Position numbers and translations under genes: made by a program | Part shown: one piece after another, positions 23,823-32,301 of the stretch | How the letters are laid out: every line of letters begins with the position of its first letter | How positions within the stretch are numbered: position 1 is the stretch's first letter | Assembly: GCA_038534295.1 (NCBI GenBank) | Contig: JBCAXA010000001.1 | Span: forward strand, 1,488,001 to 1,552,000 | Direction of reading: 5' to 3' | DNA: 64,000 nucleotides | DNA from: JBCAXA01 sp038534295 | Lineage (GTDB): Bacteria > Pseudomonadota > Gammaproteobacteria > Steroidobacterales > Woeseiaceae | Notes under the pieces: generated by a model | Databases searched by the model: none | What the model was told of the DNA's origin: nothing | What the model saw: only the letters and a program-made list of their open reading frames with translations

Positions 23823-25094
23823 TTGACCACCAAACCGGTCGGCAGCCGGCCGGCGCCAAAGCCAGCCCGCAGCGTTGCCCTTACCGACTGGCGCGACGTC
23901 GCACCGCCACCGCGCGAGCTATGCACCGATTGCGGTTTGTCGCGAACCGCTGAACCAAAACGCTGTGGCACTGCGTGTCAGTTCATTCGACCGAATTACC
24001 CGGCGATGGAGCGTGCCGTGCACGGTCGCGCCCGCGACAGCGAGCGCCCTGACGAAAATCATTTTGGACCGTTTCAGCGCATGCTGACCGCCCGCCTGAG
24101 CGCACCGCTGGCGGGCGCGCAATGGAGTGGTATCACGACGAGGCTGGCCGCACGGCTGCTCGAGTCGGGGGCCGTCGATGCAGTACTGACGATGCGCAGC
24201 GCCGCCGACAATCGCTGGCAGCCGGAGCCCGTGCTCGTGACCGACCCAGCCGAGCTCGCCACGTGTCGCGGCATGAAAATGGGCTACGCGCCGTTGCTGG
24301 CGTTACTTGAGCCGGCGATTGCACGCGGTCTAACCCGCGTCGCGGTCGTTGGTATTCCGTGTCAGGTTTATCCGCTGCGAGCCATTCAGGCAACGCTAGG
24401 ACTGGAACGGCTCTATGTGATCGGAACGCCGTGCAGCGACAATACCCACACAAAGAGTTTCGAGGACTTCCTCGCGCGGCTCAGCGATGAGCCCGAGTCG
24501 ATCGTCTACCTCGAGTTTCTTACCGATTACCACGTCGAAATCCGTTTCGCCGACGGTCGCCGCAGGCGGATCCCGTTCTTGAGCTTGCCCATCGCCGATC
24601 TTCCGAGCGATTTTTTCCCGTTGACCTGCCGAACCTGCGTGGATTACACCAACGTGCTGGCGGACATCACGGTCGGGTATATGGGTGGCGACGGTCAACA
24701 ATGGCTGTTGGTGCGCAACGACCGTGGTGCCGAAATGCTCGAACTACTGGCGGGCGAGTTGGATCTCGCCGCGCCCATCAGTCGCGGCCGGCGGCAAGGT
24801 CCAGTGCGCGGGTTTCTCGAGAATACACGCCGTGCAGCGGGCGGCCTGCCGGTCCGGCGTGCACCGCGCTGGGTGCGGCCGCTGATCAGTTGGCTAATGC
24901 CACGCACCGGCCCGCGCGGCGTTGAATTCGCCCGGGCACGGGTCGAGATGAAGGCAGTGGAGACTGTGCTTCATTTGCGTCGGCAACTGCCAAAGCGACT
25001 CAAATCGATGGTGCCGGCGCACGTTTGGGCACTGACGAAAGCCTACGGACTGGTGCCTGCCGACGCTGAGAGCAACGACGAAAACACGCGCTGA
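23823..25094 (+). CDS. bciB: Ferredoxin-dependent 8-vinyl reductase, BciB type (FrhB/HCAR family)
   Basis: A 423-residue protein of the F420-hydrogenase beta/7-hydroxymethyl-chlorophyll reductase family. The N-terminal CTDCGL..RCGTAC region (about residues 34-52) and later GIPCQ, GTPCSDN and CRTCVDYTN provide cysteines for two [4Fe-4S] clusters; VHGRARD and GAQWSGI are typical. In phototrophs the family includes BciB, which reduces the 8-vinyl group of divinyl (proto)chlorophyllide using ferredoxin. The alternative is a hydroxymethyl-chlorophyll reductase, unlikely in a bacteriochlorophyll a organism. No ATG exists upstream of the conserved region; the TTG at 23823 is a tentative start. The 3' end overlaps the convergent Rieske gene by 52 bases. 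Confidence 0.82.
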   Translation: MTTKPVGSRPAPKPARSVALTDWRDVAPPPRELCTDCGLSRTAEPKRCGTACQFIRPNYPAMERAVHGRARDSERPDENHFGPFQRMLTARLSAPLAGAQWSGITTRLAARLLESGAVDAVLTMRSAADNRWQPEPVLVTDPAELATCRGMKMGYAPLLALLEPAIARGLTRVAVVGIPCQVYPLRAIQATLGLERLYVIGTPCSDNTHTKSFEDFLARLSDEPESIVYLEFLTDYHVEIRFADGRRRRIPFLSLPIADLPSDFFPLTCRTCVDYTNVLADITVGYMGGDGQQWLLVRNDRGAEMLELLAGELDLAAPISRGRRQGPVRGFLENTRRAAGGLPVRRAPRWVRPLISWLMPRTGPRGVEFARARVEMKAVETVLHLRRQLPKRLKSMVPAHVWALTKAYGLVPADAESNDENTR

Positions 25095-26212
25095 ACCAGC
25101 CAGCGATCAAAATCGTGCACGCAATTTTCCCAGCCATGGTACGGCCCCGGCAGCTGCCCGCTGGCAGCAAGACCGCGCTGCGCCGTTTCGCACAACGCAA
25201 AGTCTTCGTGATTGGTTCGATCCCAAAAACCGAGCGCGGGGTCTATGTCGCAATCAGCCCGCGCTGCCTGTGCGGGGCTCACTAACCACTGCGTCGTCAC
25301 GGTACAGCGGTCAACGCTGGCGGGGAACACGTAGTGAACCAACGCGTAGTCAGGCGCTATGGTCAGCAGCAGGTTTGGAAACACGCTGAAGTAGAACACC
25401 ATGCGGCGATCCGCATCACGCCAACCGGTGAGCCCCGGCTCGATCCGAGTCGCGGGTTCGGCCAAGGTTGCGACGCCTGGCTCCAATGACATCGGCCCGC
25501 CGGTAAAATGCCGACCGCGGTGCCGGTACCCGTCGAAGCCGACATCGCGACTCAACCGATGCAGCGCCGGGTGCGCGATGGCGCAGTGGTAGCACTCGTT
25601 GTAATTCTCGATGACGAGTTTCCAGTTGCAGGCCACGCGGTAGTGGCGCTCGGCGACTAAGCACAGTCGATCCAGCGCCAGATACGACAGATCCGGGAAA
25701 TCGGCCAGCCGCTCATCGAGCGATCCGGGCTCGCCGGCGCAGACGAACACGAAACCGTTCCAGACAGCAACCCGCAGCGGCACGAGGCCGAGCGTCGCGA
25801 CATCGACCTTCGCCGTGGCTTCGCGCTTGGGGATCGCCGTCAGCGCGCCGGCGAGCGAATACGCCCACGCGTGGTACGGGCAACGAATGAGCGGACCGAG
25901 CTTGCCGCTGGCTTCGACCAGCCGTGTGCCGCGGTGCCGGCAGCTGTTGTGAAAGGCGCGGATGACATCGTCATCACCGCGTACCACGATGGCGTGCAAG
26001 TTGACCGTGTCGACACAAAGGCATGCGCCGGCACTGCCGAGTTGGCTGACATGGCCGGCAATCACCCAGTCATTCAAGAACAGCGACGCCGCTTCGAGGT
26101 CCAGTACCGCAGGGTCGGTGAACAACCAACCCGGCGGCGTGCGGGCGCTCTCGAAAGGTCCGGCCACCGCCTCCAGCGCCGCGACCTGCGTTGTACTGAG
26201 CGGCGTGTTCAA
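25043..26212 (-). CDS. Rieske-type non-haem iron oxygenase, alpha subunit (GbcA/CntA-like)
   Basis: About 389 residues. Rieske [2Fe-2S] ligands follow CxH-x17-CxxH: C91/H93 in SCRHRG and C111/H114 in RCPYHAW. The mononuclear iron site is NYNECYHCAIAHP, where a glutamate replaces the usual bridging aspartate, as known for carnitine monooxygenase CntA and related quaternary-amine oxygenases. The start taken is the TTG at 26212, overlapping the upstream GcvT stop as TTGA; a GTG at 26278 is possible. It is last in the four-gene operon. No ferredoxin reductase partner is encoded nearby. Substrate unknown; N-demethylation of a methylated amine is my inference. Confidence 0.85.
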   Translation of the reverse strand: MNTPLSTTQVAALEAVAGPFESARTPPGWLFTDPAVLDLEAASLFLNDWVIAGHVSQLGSAGACLCVDTVNLHAIVVRGDDDVIRAFHNSCRHRGTRLVEASGKLGPLIRCPYHAWAYSLAGALTAIPKREATAKVDVATLGLVPLRVAVWNGFVFVCAGEPGSLDERLADFPDLSYLALDRLCLVAERHYRVACNWKLVIENYNECYHCAIAHPALHRLSRDVGFDGYRHRGRHFTGGPMSLEPGVATLAEPATRIEPGLTGWRDADRRMVFYFSVFPNLLLTIAPDYALVHYVFPASVDRCTVTTQWLVSPAQAARADCDIDPALGFWDRTNHEDFALCETAQRGLAASGQLPGPYHGWENCVHDFDRWLVQRVFSSLLSASAGTSP

Positions 26213-27393
26213 AACGGTGCCGGCGGTGTCGCCCGCCGCCGCGGCGGATTCCAAAACGGCCCTTCGACCAGCTGGCACGGCGCCAGCGTCCGCGACCAGT
26301 GCAGCTCACGCTGGGTATAGATATCGGCAAACAAGGGCTGATCCGCATAGCGGCGTTCGACGTGCGCCAGCGCAATGTTGCGCTTAGCGACCGGCGACCA
26401 CGCGGCGGACGTCACAAAGCCGACTTCGCGACCGCGCCGCGTCGTGACGAACGCCGCCGTTGCCGGTTTGTTGCCGGCAACGTCGAGCCGGGCCAAGGTC
26501 CAACGTCCGCCGCCACTGGCATGCTCTGCCGCGAGCGCGGCCCGGCCGTTGAAGACCGGCTTGCCGAGATCGACCAGCCAGCCGAGACCGAGCTCGTACG
26601 GCGATCGCGTGCGACCCGGGCGAACTACGTGATCGGCGGGAATGAAATCGACGCCGGACTGCAAAAACCCCGCTTCGATGCGCGCGAGTTCGAGCGCGTC
26701 GGTGCCCATCGGCACGACGCCGAACGGCTCACCGGCGGCGCACAGCGCGTCCCAGAGGGCAACCACCGCCGCCGGCGCTATCCACAGCTCGTAGCCAAGA
26801 TCGCCGGTGAAGCCGGTACGCGACACGGCCAGCGCCGTGCCCTGCCAGGTCGTATCGAGGATCCGATAGGGTCGTAAAGTGTCGACGCCGTCGAGACCGA
26901 GCGCCTGCAAGACGCTGTACGACGTCGGCCCCTGCAGCGCGATCGCGGCAACGTCCGTGGTGACGTCGGTTACCTCGGCATCGAAGCCAAAGACATTGTC
27001 GGCGAGCCAAGCGAGGTGTCTACCGTACGTGCACAGGCGAAACGAGGTATCGCTGAGCCGGAACAGCGTGCCGTCGTCGAGCAATTGACCGGCATCGTCA
27101 CACAGCGCGACGTACGCAACGCGGCCCGGCACGAGCTTGTCGAGCGAGCGTGTCACCAGCCGACTGACGACGTCGTGCGCAGCGGAACCCGCGATCAAAT
27201 ATTTGCTCATCGGACTAAGGTCAAACAGCGTGGCCGCATTGCGGCACGCGAAGTACTCGAGTTCGGCGTCGGCGTACGAGTCGGCCACGAGCCAGCCTTT
27301 CCAGGAATGCCAACGCGACAGTCGGTTCGCGGCCGCCGTTCTTGCGTGCAGCGCCGTGGTTTTCAGTTCGTCGGCTATGGTCGGCGCAGTCAT
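26209..27393 (-). CDS. GcvT/DmdA-family folate-dependent aminomethyltransferase-like protein
   Basis: A 394-residue protein starting at the ATG overlapping the upstream flavoprotein stop. GcvT features are the ALCDDAGQLLDDGTLFRL block near residue 95, SRTGFTGDLGYELW near 190, the ELARIEAG segment near 235, and SPYELGLGWLVDLGKPVFNG at the domain boundary near 265-285. The C-terminal barrel is present. Family members transfer a one-carbon unit from an N-, S- or O-methyl group to tetrahydrofolate (GcvT, DmdA, LigM, dimethylglycine dehydrogenase tail). No other glycine cleavage genes are nearby, so a role in glycine cleavage is unlikely. The flanking Rieske and flavin genes suggest demethylation of an unknown substrate. 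Confidence 0.85.
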   Translation of the reverse strand: MTAPTIADELKTTALHARTAAANRLSRWHSWKGWLVADSYADAELEYFACRNAATLFDLSPMSKYLIAGSAAHDVVSRLVTRSLDKLVPGRVAYVALCDDAGQLLDDGTLFRLSDTSFRLCTYGRHLAWLADNVFGFDAEVTDVTTDVAAIALQGPTSYSVLQALGLDGVDTLRPYRILDTTWQGTALAVSRTGFTGDLGYELWIAPAAVVALWDALCAAGEPFGVVPMGTDALELARIEAGFLQSGVDFIPADHVVRPGRTRSPYELGLGWLVDLGKPVFNGRAALAAEHASGGGRWTLARLDVAGNKPATAAFVTTRRGREVGFVTSAAWSPVAKRNIALAHVERRYADQPLFADIYTQRELHWSRTLAPCQLVEGPFWNPPRRRATPPAPF

Positions 27394-28934
27394 CGGGCAA
27401 GTACCTCCCGCGCTGCCAGTACGCCGGCCCAGCCGGTCAAGCCGCCGCCGGGATGCGAACCGGCACTCGCCAGATACAGACCGTCGACGGGCAGCCGATA
27501 CGTTGCCGCAGCAGCACACGGGCGCGTGAAAAAAAACTGATCGAGCGCGATGTCCGCATGATGCCAGTGACCGCCTTGGCTGCCGAGCATCGCGGCCATT
27601 TCGGCCGGTCCGTAACACGCCGCAGCCACGACGCGCTCACGAATGTCGGGGGCGTAGCCGGACAATGTCGCGAGAACCGCCTCGAGCAATGCCTGGCGAA
27701 TCGCAGCGGCGCTTGTCGCGTCGGCCGCCAGCGGCGCGAACTGCGCGGTGACCGACAGCACGTGCTGACCGGACGGCGCGAGCGATGCGTCGGCGAGCGT
27801 TGGCGCTGTCACCTCGAGGATCGGTCGCGGCGATACTTCACCGTACTTGATGCTGTCGGCGGCTTGCTCGACGGCCGTCGGCGACGGCGCAACGAGTGCG
27901 CGAATCGGCCGGTCCGGCGCGAGACCTTGCCATGCTGGCCAGGCATCGAGCGCGAGCAATACCCGCCCAGCAGCGCCGCGGCCACGAATATGGCGCGCTT
28001 CGCGCACCAGCCCGGTCTCTAGCAGCGGCGCGCCGACGAGCTGCAGCAGCGTGGTCGCCGGATCGACCGCACTGATCACCGTCAACGCCCGAATCACCCG
28101 ACCGTCGGCGAGTTCGACACCGGTCGCCTTACCGTACTCGACGAGAATGCGCGTTACGCCGACACCGGCGTTGAGTTCAGCACCCGACGCTCGGGCGCTG
28201 GCCACCAATGCCGCGATCAGCGCGGCCGGCCCGCCGGGCGGCTGCAGCCAGTGGCGGGCGTCACCGAGCGTGGCCTGGCGATGCAAATAGCTGAGCACCG
28301 TGCCCGGCGCGCTCGGGCCATAGCCGGTACCCCACACCGCATCGGCACACAACGCGCCGGCTAACAGCGGCTCGACATCGTACTCAGCAACGTAATCGGC
28401 CATAGCGAGACCGATGACGCGCAGAAACTCACGCACACGCGCAGGGCCGAAGCGCGCCAGCCGCAAGCCAGCGCGACCGAGCCGCCATCCGTCGCGCCAC
28501 CCGGCAATGCCGAGCGGCAGTGGCGGTGCCAGAAGCTGCGTACGCAACATGCGGCTGAGCGCTGCCGTGTCGGCGACAACGTTGCGCCCGCCGCCGCTGT
28601 CGACGTTGGCGGGCGAATCGAGATCGAGCGGCGCGCCGTCGAGGCTGAGCGCCACCGACCGAGTCGGTGTCTGCGCTTTCGACCAGCCGTGCTCGGCAAG
28701 GCGAAGTTCGCGCAGCAGCGGTGCGTCCGGTGGCGGCAGCAAATGGGCCGCAAGCGGGGCACGATACCCGGGCGCAAATTCGACCGGTCGGGCCGCACCG
28801 CCGAAGGCCTCAGCCGCCTCGAACAGCAGCACACGGCAACCGCGGCGTGCCAAAGTCGCGGCGCAGGTAAGACCGTTGATGCCGCCACCCACCACGATGA
28901 CATCGCGGCGGCTACGAGAACCTTGCCTAGTCAT
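27390..28934 (-). CDS. CrtI/PYROXD2-like FAD-dependent oxidoreductase (first paralogue)
   Basis: A 514-residue flavoprotein. The ATG at 28934 overlaps the upstream gene's stop by 8 bases. The FAD motif VVGGGINGL (G16, G18, G21) is near the N terminus, and the family's C-terminal FAD-binding text GLYLASAGSHPGGGLTGW is at about 480-497. It belongs to the COG1233 group that includes carotenoid desaturases and the PYROXD2 proteins. It lacks the close match to CrtI, CrtD or CrtN that I would expect from a purple-bacterial carotenoid gene, and it shares an operon with a GcvT-like and a Rieske gene, so amine or other small-molecule oxidation is at least as likely. Function not established. Confidence 0.8.
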   Translation of the reverse strand: MTRQGSRSRRDVIVVGGGINGLTCAATLARRGCRVLLFEAAEAFGGAARPVEFAPGYRAPLAAHLLPPPDAPLLRELRLAEHGWSKAQTPTRSVALSLDGAPLDLDSPANVDSGGGRNVVADTAALSRMLRTQLLAPPLPLGIAGWRDGWRLGRAGLRLARFGPARVREFLRVIGLAMADYVAEYDVEPLLAGALCADAVWGTGYGPSAPGTVLSYLHRQATLGDARHWLQPPGGPAALIAALVASARASGAELNAGVGVTRILVEYGKATGVELADGRVIRALTVISAVDPATTLLQLVGAPLLETGLVREARHIRGRGAAGRVLLALDAWPAWQGLAPDRPIRALVAPSPTAVEQAADSIKYGEVSPRPILEVTAPTLADASLAPSGQHVLSVTAQFAPLAADATSAAAIRQALLEAVLATLSGYAPDIRERVVAAACYGPAEMAAMLGSQGGHWHHADIALDQFFFTRPCAAAATYRLPVDGLYLASAGSHPGGGLTGWAGVLAAREVLAR

Positions 28935-30546
28935 CGCCAAAATTCTCGGGAACGGTGTTTGGCTGGCGCAAATCTCGAAGAATCTCGCGAGCGGCGTTGG
29001 CGCCAGGTGCGGCCATTACGCCGCCGCCCGGATGCGCGGTCGAGCCGGCGAGATAGAGGCCACTGAGCGGCGTGCGGTATTGCGCGTAGCCCGGCACCGG
29101 GCGATTGAACAACAGCTGATCGAGCGCCAGCTCGCCCTGAAAAATGTTGCCGTCGGTGAGTCCGACTTCCGCTTCTATCTCGCGCGGCGTGCGCGTTTCA
29201 ACGTGCAGTATCCGATCGCGAAAGTCGGGGCTAAATCGCGCAATCTGATCGAGCACCGTTTTTTCGAAGGCGTCTTTGTCGGCAGCAGTCCAGTCGCCGC
29301 TGGCCAGCTGCGCCGGGCAGTACTGCACGAATACGCTCATGTAGTGTTTGCCGGGCGGCGCCATCGTCGGATCGGTTACGGTCGGAATCAGTAGATCGAG
29401 GTACGGATCCGCCGACCAGCGACCGGCTTTCCAATCGTCGTAGGCACGCTCCAGTCGCTCGATGGAATCGACGAAGTGCAGGTCGCCGGCAAGCAACTCG
29501 TGGCCGCGCGGTAACGCCGGAAAATCCGGCATCCCGTCCAGCGCAATGTTCAGCTTGCCGGACGAGCCGCGCGTGCGGAAATGACGCACGCGGTGCAAGA
29601 ATCCGCTGGGCAACTCGGCGGTGTCGGTCAACCCCAAGAAGGTCCGCTTGAGATCGATCGCCGAAACGACCGTCGTGGCATCGAGTTCCTCACCGTTTGC
29701 CAACGCAACGCCACAAACGCGTCGACCCCGAGTGCGGATCGCAATGACGTCAGCCGAGGTCTTGAGCGTGCCACCGGCGGCGCGAAACGCGTCGGCAAGT
29801 GCAGCGCTGACCGCACCCATGCCGCCGCGGGCAAATCCCCACGCGCCCATGTTGCCGTCGACGTCGCCCATGTAGTGATGGAGCAGCACGTATGCCGTGC
29901 CGGGCGAGCGCGGTCCAGCCGGCGTACCGATGATGCCGCTACCGGCCAGCGATGCCTTGATCACGGGCGACTCGAAAAACTCATCGAGGTAGTCGGCAAC
30001 GCTCATCGACAGAAAGCGCCACGTTGCGGCCAGCTGCTTGGGACCTAGGTCTTTGATGCGGCGGCCGATGCGCCACCACTCAGCCAGATCGCGCGGTCGC
30101 AAAGACACCGGATCGGCCGGCGTGCGCAGCAGAAAATCCCGAATCAGCAAGCATTGCCGCTGCACCGCCGCGGCGAACTCGGGGTAGGCGTCGGCATCGC
30201 GTGGTGAGTGGCGGCGACGCTCCTCGTGGGCGCGGTCGCTGTTCCAATAGCTGCCGAGGACATCGCCGTTCTCGAGAAATGTCGCCGAGCCACCGTAGGG
30301 CGTGATTTGCAGACCGAACCGCGCAAGATCGAGTGCACGGTAAATCTCGGGTCGCAGCAAACTGCAAACGTACGAACAGTTCGAGTAAATCCAGTCTTTG
30401 TGGAGTTCTCGGCTGACGGCAGCGCCACCGATGTAGTCGTTTTTCTCGAGAACCGCGACGCGTAGCCCGGCCTTGGCGAGAAACGCCGCGCTGGTCAGAC
30501 CGTTGTGACCGGCGCCGACGACAATGACATCGAATGCTGCGGACAT
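28927..30546 (-). CDS. CrtI/PYROXD2-like FAD-dependent oxidoreductase (second paralogue)
   Basis: A 539-residue flavoprotein starting at the ATG at 30546 (MSAAFDVIVVGAGHNG). The FAD motif GAGHNG is at residues 11-16, followed by VLEKNDYIGGAAVSREL. The C-terminal motif GLYLAGSTAHPGGGVMAAPG is near 500-520. It resembles PYROXD2-type proteins more than classical phytoene desaturases. It is the first gene of the operon and is clearly paralogous to its downstream neighbour, so the two may form a heterodimer; that is inference. Carotenoid or quinone desaturation remains an alternative because of the photosynthetic context. Confidence 0.8.
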   Translation of the reverse strand: MSAAFDVIVVGAGHNGLTSAAFLAKAGLRVAVLEKNDYIGGAAVSRELHKDWIYSNCSYVCSLLRPEIYRALDLARFGLQITPYGGSATFLENGDVLGSYWNSDRAHEERRRHSPRDADAYPEFAAAVQRQCLLIRDFLLRTPADPVSLRPRDLAEWWRIGRRIKDLGPKQLAATWRFLSMSVADYLDEFFESPVIKASLAGSGIIGTPAGPRSPGTAYVLLHHYMGDVDGNMGAWGFARGGMGAVSAALADAFRAAGGTLKTSADVIAIRTRGRRVCGVALANGEELDATTVVSAIDLKRTFLGLTDTAELPSGFLHRVRHFRTRGSSGKLNIALDGMPDFPALPRGHELLAGDLHFVDSIERLERAYDDWKAGRWSADPYLDLLIPTVTDPTMAPPGKHYMSVFVQYCPAQLASGDWTAADKDAFEKTVLDQIARFSPDFRDRILHVETRTPREIEAEVGLTDGNIFQGELALDQLLFNRPVPGYAQYRTPLSGLYLAGSTAHPGGGVMAAPGANAAREILRDLRQPNTVPENFGDD

Positions 30547-30580
30547 GCTGGTAAGTATCGTCGCACACGTTGCGATCGCG

Positions 30581-30608
30581 AGGGACGTTACTTGTCTAGA
30601 CGTTCCCT
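30581..30608. promoter_or_regulatory. Imperfect inverted repeat upstream of the flavoprotein operon
   Basis: AGGGACGT (30581-30588) and ACGTTCCCT (30600-30608) form an imperfect inverted repeat, and a perfect GTCTAGAC palindrome lies inside at 30594-30601. The element is 35-62 bases upstream of the first operon gene, a typical operator position. No regulator is assigned. Confidence 0.35.
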
Positions 30609-30646
30609 GGCGACGCGCGCGGGTCGCCAAGCCGAGCGCGATGGCC

Positions 30647-31381
30647 TTACGGCGCTTGTTCGAACGGGTTGACGTCGACCAAGCCGACCGGCCGCGCCGT
30701 TTCGCGGTCGACGATCAACGCACGCGGCGTCTGCGTTTTGTGCATCACCGGAATGTAGCCGAGACTGGCGTCGCGACCACGAAATTCAGCCAGCCCGTCG
30801 TCATCGCCGCGCGCGTCGAGTTCGGCGAGCGGCCGCACGCGGGACGTCACGTCGGCGAGCCGCGCGTCGAGCGCATACCAAAACTCAGGGCGGTACTCGA
30901 TGTCGGGTTTGCCATCGAGCAATTCGGTCAGCAGCTGTTGCCGCGCCGCCTCGTCTGCCGGCAGGATCGCGGCCACGTACAGCGGGCCGCTCAGCTGCTG
31001 ACCGTCGGCGAGCTCAGTGGCGACATCCGCGCGATTGATATCGCGATCGCCGAGCACGATGTAGCGGTCGACCGCAAACACCATGTAACGCGGTCGTTCG
31101 CTGTGAATGGTCCAGAGTCCGTAGACCAAGGCCGCGATCTGGATCGCCGCGATAACGGCGAGATCGACCCGCACCCATGGCTTTCCGGGTCGATATAGAT
31201 ACAGCGTTAACGCAGGCCCCAGCACCAAATCGACCCCGACCAAGACTTGCACGACGTCGAACGCACCGGCGATGTGGAAATAGGGATACGGGTACCAAAC
31301 CAGGAAAATGACCGCGAGCGCGATGCCGACGACCGTCGCACTGATCGCTAGATGTAGCAAAAAGCCCTGGATTTTCGACAT
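30647..31381 (-). CDS. TfpX/TfpZ-family type IV pilin accessory protein homologue
   Basis: A 244-residue protein with an N-terminal set of three membrane helices (about residues 5-30, 40-60 and 72-92) and a soluble C-terminal domain. VWYPYPYFHIAGAFDVVQVLVGVDLVLGP and RPGKPWVRVDLAVIAAIQ (residues about 30-85) are the recognisable parts of the TfpX/TfpZ family, whose founding members help assemble type IV pilins. No pilin gene is next to it, so its partner is unknown. It lies 104 bases after fnr and about 100 before the flavoprotein operon, all on the minus strand. Confidence 0.78.
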   Translation of the reverse strand: MSKIQGFLLHLAISATVVGIALAVIFLVWYPYPYFHIAGAFDVVQVLVGVDLVLGPALTLYLYRPGKPWVRVDLAVIAAIQIAALVYGLWTIHSERPRYMVFAVDRYIVLGDRDINRADVATELADGQQLSGPLYVAAILPADEAARQQLLTELLDGKPDIEYRPEFWYALDARLADVTSRVRPLAELDARGDDDGLAEFRGRDASLGYIPVMHKTQTPRALIVDRETARPVGLVDVNPFEQAP

Positions 31382-31485
31382 CGCTCGCAACGAAAACTGA
31401 TGACGCGGCGGCGAATTCTAAGGAGCGCGCCCTAAAGTGTCGAATGACGTGGTTCGCAAAAACGCGTGGTCTCCGCGAAGCTAGA

Positions 31486-32232
31486 TCAGAAGATTTCCGC
31501 GGCAGAGCCCGCTGCGGCCTCGAGGGCAGCGCGATCTTTGATGCAAACGCGCTTGCGGCGCACGTCGATGATGCCCTGGCTCGCGAGACGGCCGAAACCT
31601 CGGCTGACGGTTTCGGTCGCAAGCCCTAAGTAGTTGGCAATGTCGCTGCGCGCCATCACCAGCTCGAACGCATCGCCAGCATGGCCGCGCTGAGCCAGCC
31701 GCGTGGCCACGTCCAGCAGAAACGTCGCCAGACGCTCGGTTGCCGGAAAGTCAGCGGTACGCCAATGTTGCGACGCGAGTCGTGACGAGAACAACCGGAA
31801 CAGCTGTTCCTGCAGACCGGCCGAACAAGAAGAGATCCGCAGCAGCTCGCTGTATTCGAGCCGGCACGTGGCCGATGCCGTCAACGCTACGACATTTGCG
31901 CCATGGGTGCCGCGACTCACGGCTTCGAGACCAATCAGCTCACCGGGAAAGTGAAAGCCCTGCACTTGCTCACCGCCATCGCGATCGATCGTGTAGCTTT
32001 TGAAACAACCGCGTCGGACTGCAAACAAACCGCGAAATTTGTCGCCTTGACGAATGACGTGATCGTCATTGGCAATGGGCTCACGGATGTCCAAGAGGGC
32101 ATCGAGCTTGGCGAGCGTCGACGCGTCGGAACCGAGCGCGATGCAAAGGTCGCCAACCACGCATTCGCTGCACCGTAGTGTCCGCTTTATTTCAGCTGCC
32201 GACTTCGGCTCGGCCGGCTTTGAATCTGCCAC
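31486..32232 (-). CDS. fnr: FNR-type oxygen-sensing transcriptional regulator
   Basis: A 248-residue CRP/FNR protein with a GTG start. The [4Fe-4S] ligands C21, C24 and C30 (CSECVVGDLC) plus C123 (SATCRLE) match the FNR pattern. The C-terminal HTH recognition helix reads TETVSRGFGRL, with the E..SR residues that read TTGAT half-sites. It should activate or repress genes under low oxygen. An FNR-like box lies 1.5 kb away in the hemN-ccoN gap, so its likely targets are adjacent. The name could equally be fnrL or anr. Confidence 0.93.
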   Translation of the reverse strand: MADSKPAEPKSAAEIKRTLRCSECVVGDLCIALGSDASTLAKLDALLDIREPIANDDHVIRQGDKFRGLFAVRRGCFKSYTIDRDGGEQVQGFHFPGELIGLEAVSRGTHGANVVALTASATCRLEYSELLRISSCSAGLQEQLFRLFSSRLASQHWRTADFPATERLATFLLDVATRLAQRGHAGDAFELVMARSDIANYLGLATETVSRGFGRLASQGIIDVRRKRVCIKDRAALEAAAGSAAEIF

Positions 32233-32301
32233 GAAGACCCCCGTCGTCGAGCAAGGCAGCGCAGAATAACTCAGCGAATTGCGACTATCTAGGCAATCGA
32301 G

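Noticed and set aside
26209..27393. Calling the aminomethyltransferase gcvT
   Set aside because: gcvH and gcvP are absent and the operon partners are oxygenase and flavoproteins; only family membership is supported.
27390..30546. Assigning the two flavoproteins as crtI and crtD
   Set aside because: Both belong to the broad COG1233 group, but they share an operon with GcvT-like and Rieske genes and no other carotenoid gene (crtB, crtE, crtC, crtF) is near. Carotenoid function cannot be excluded, so no symbol was given.
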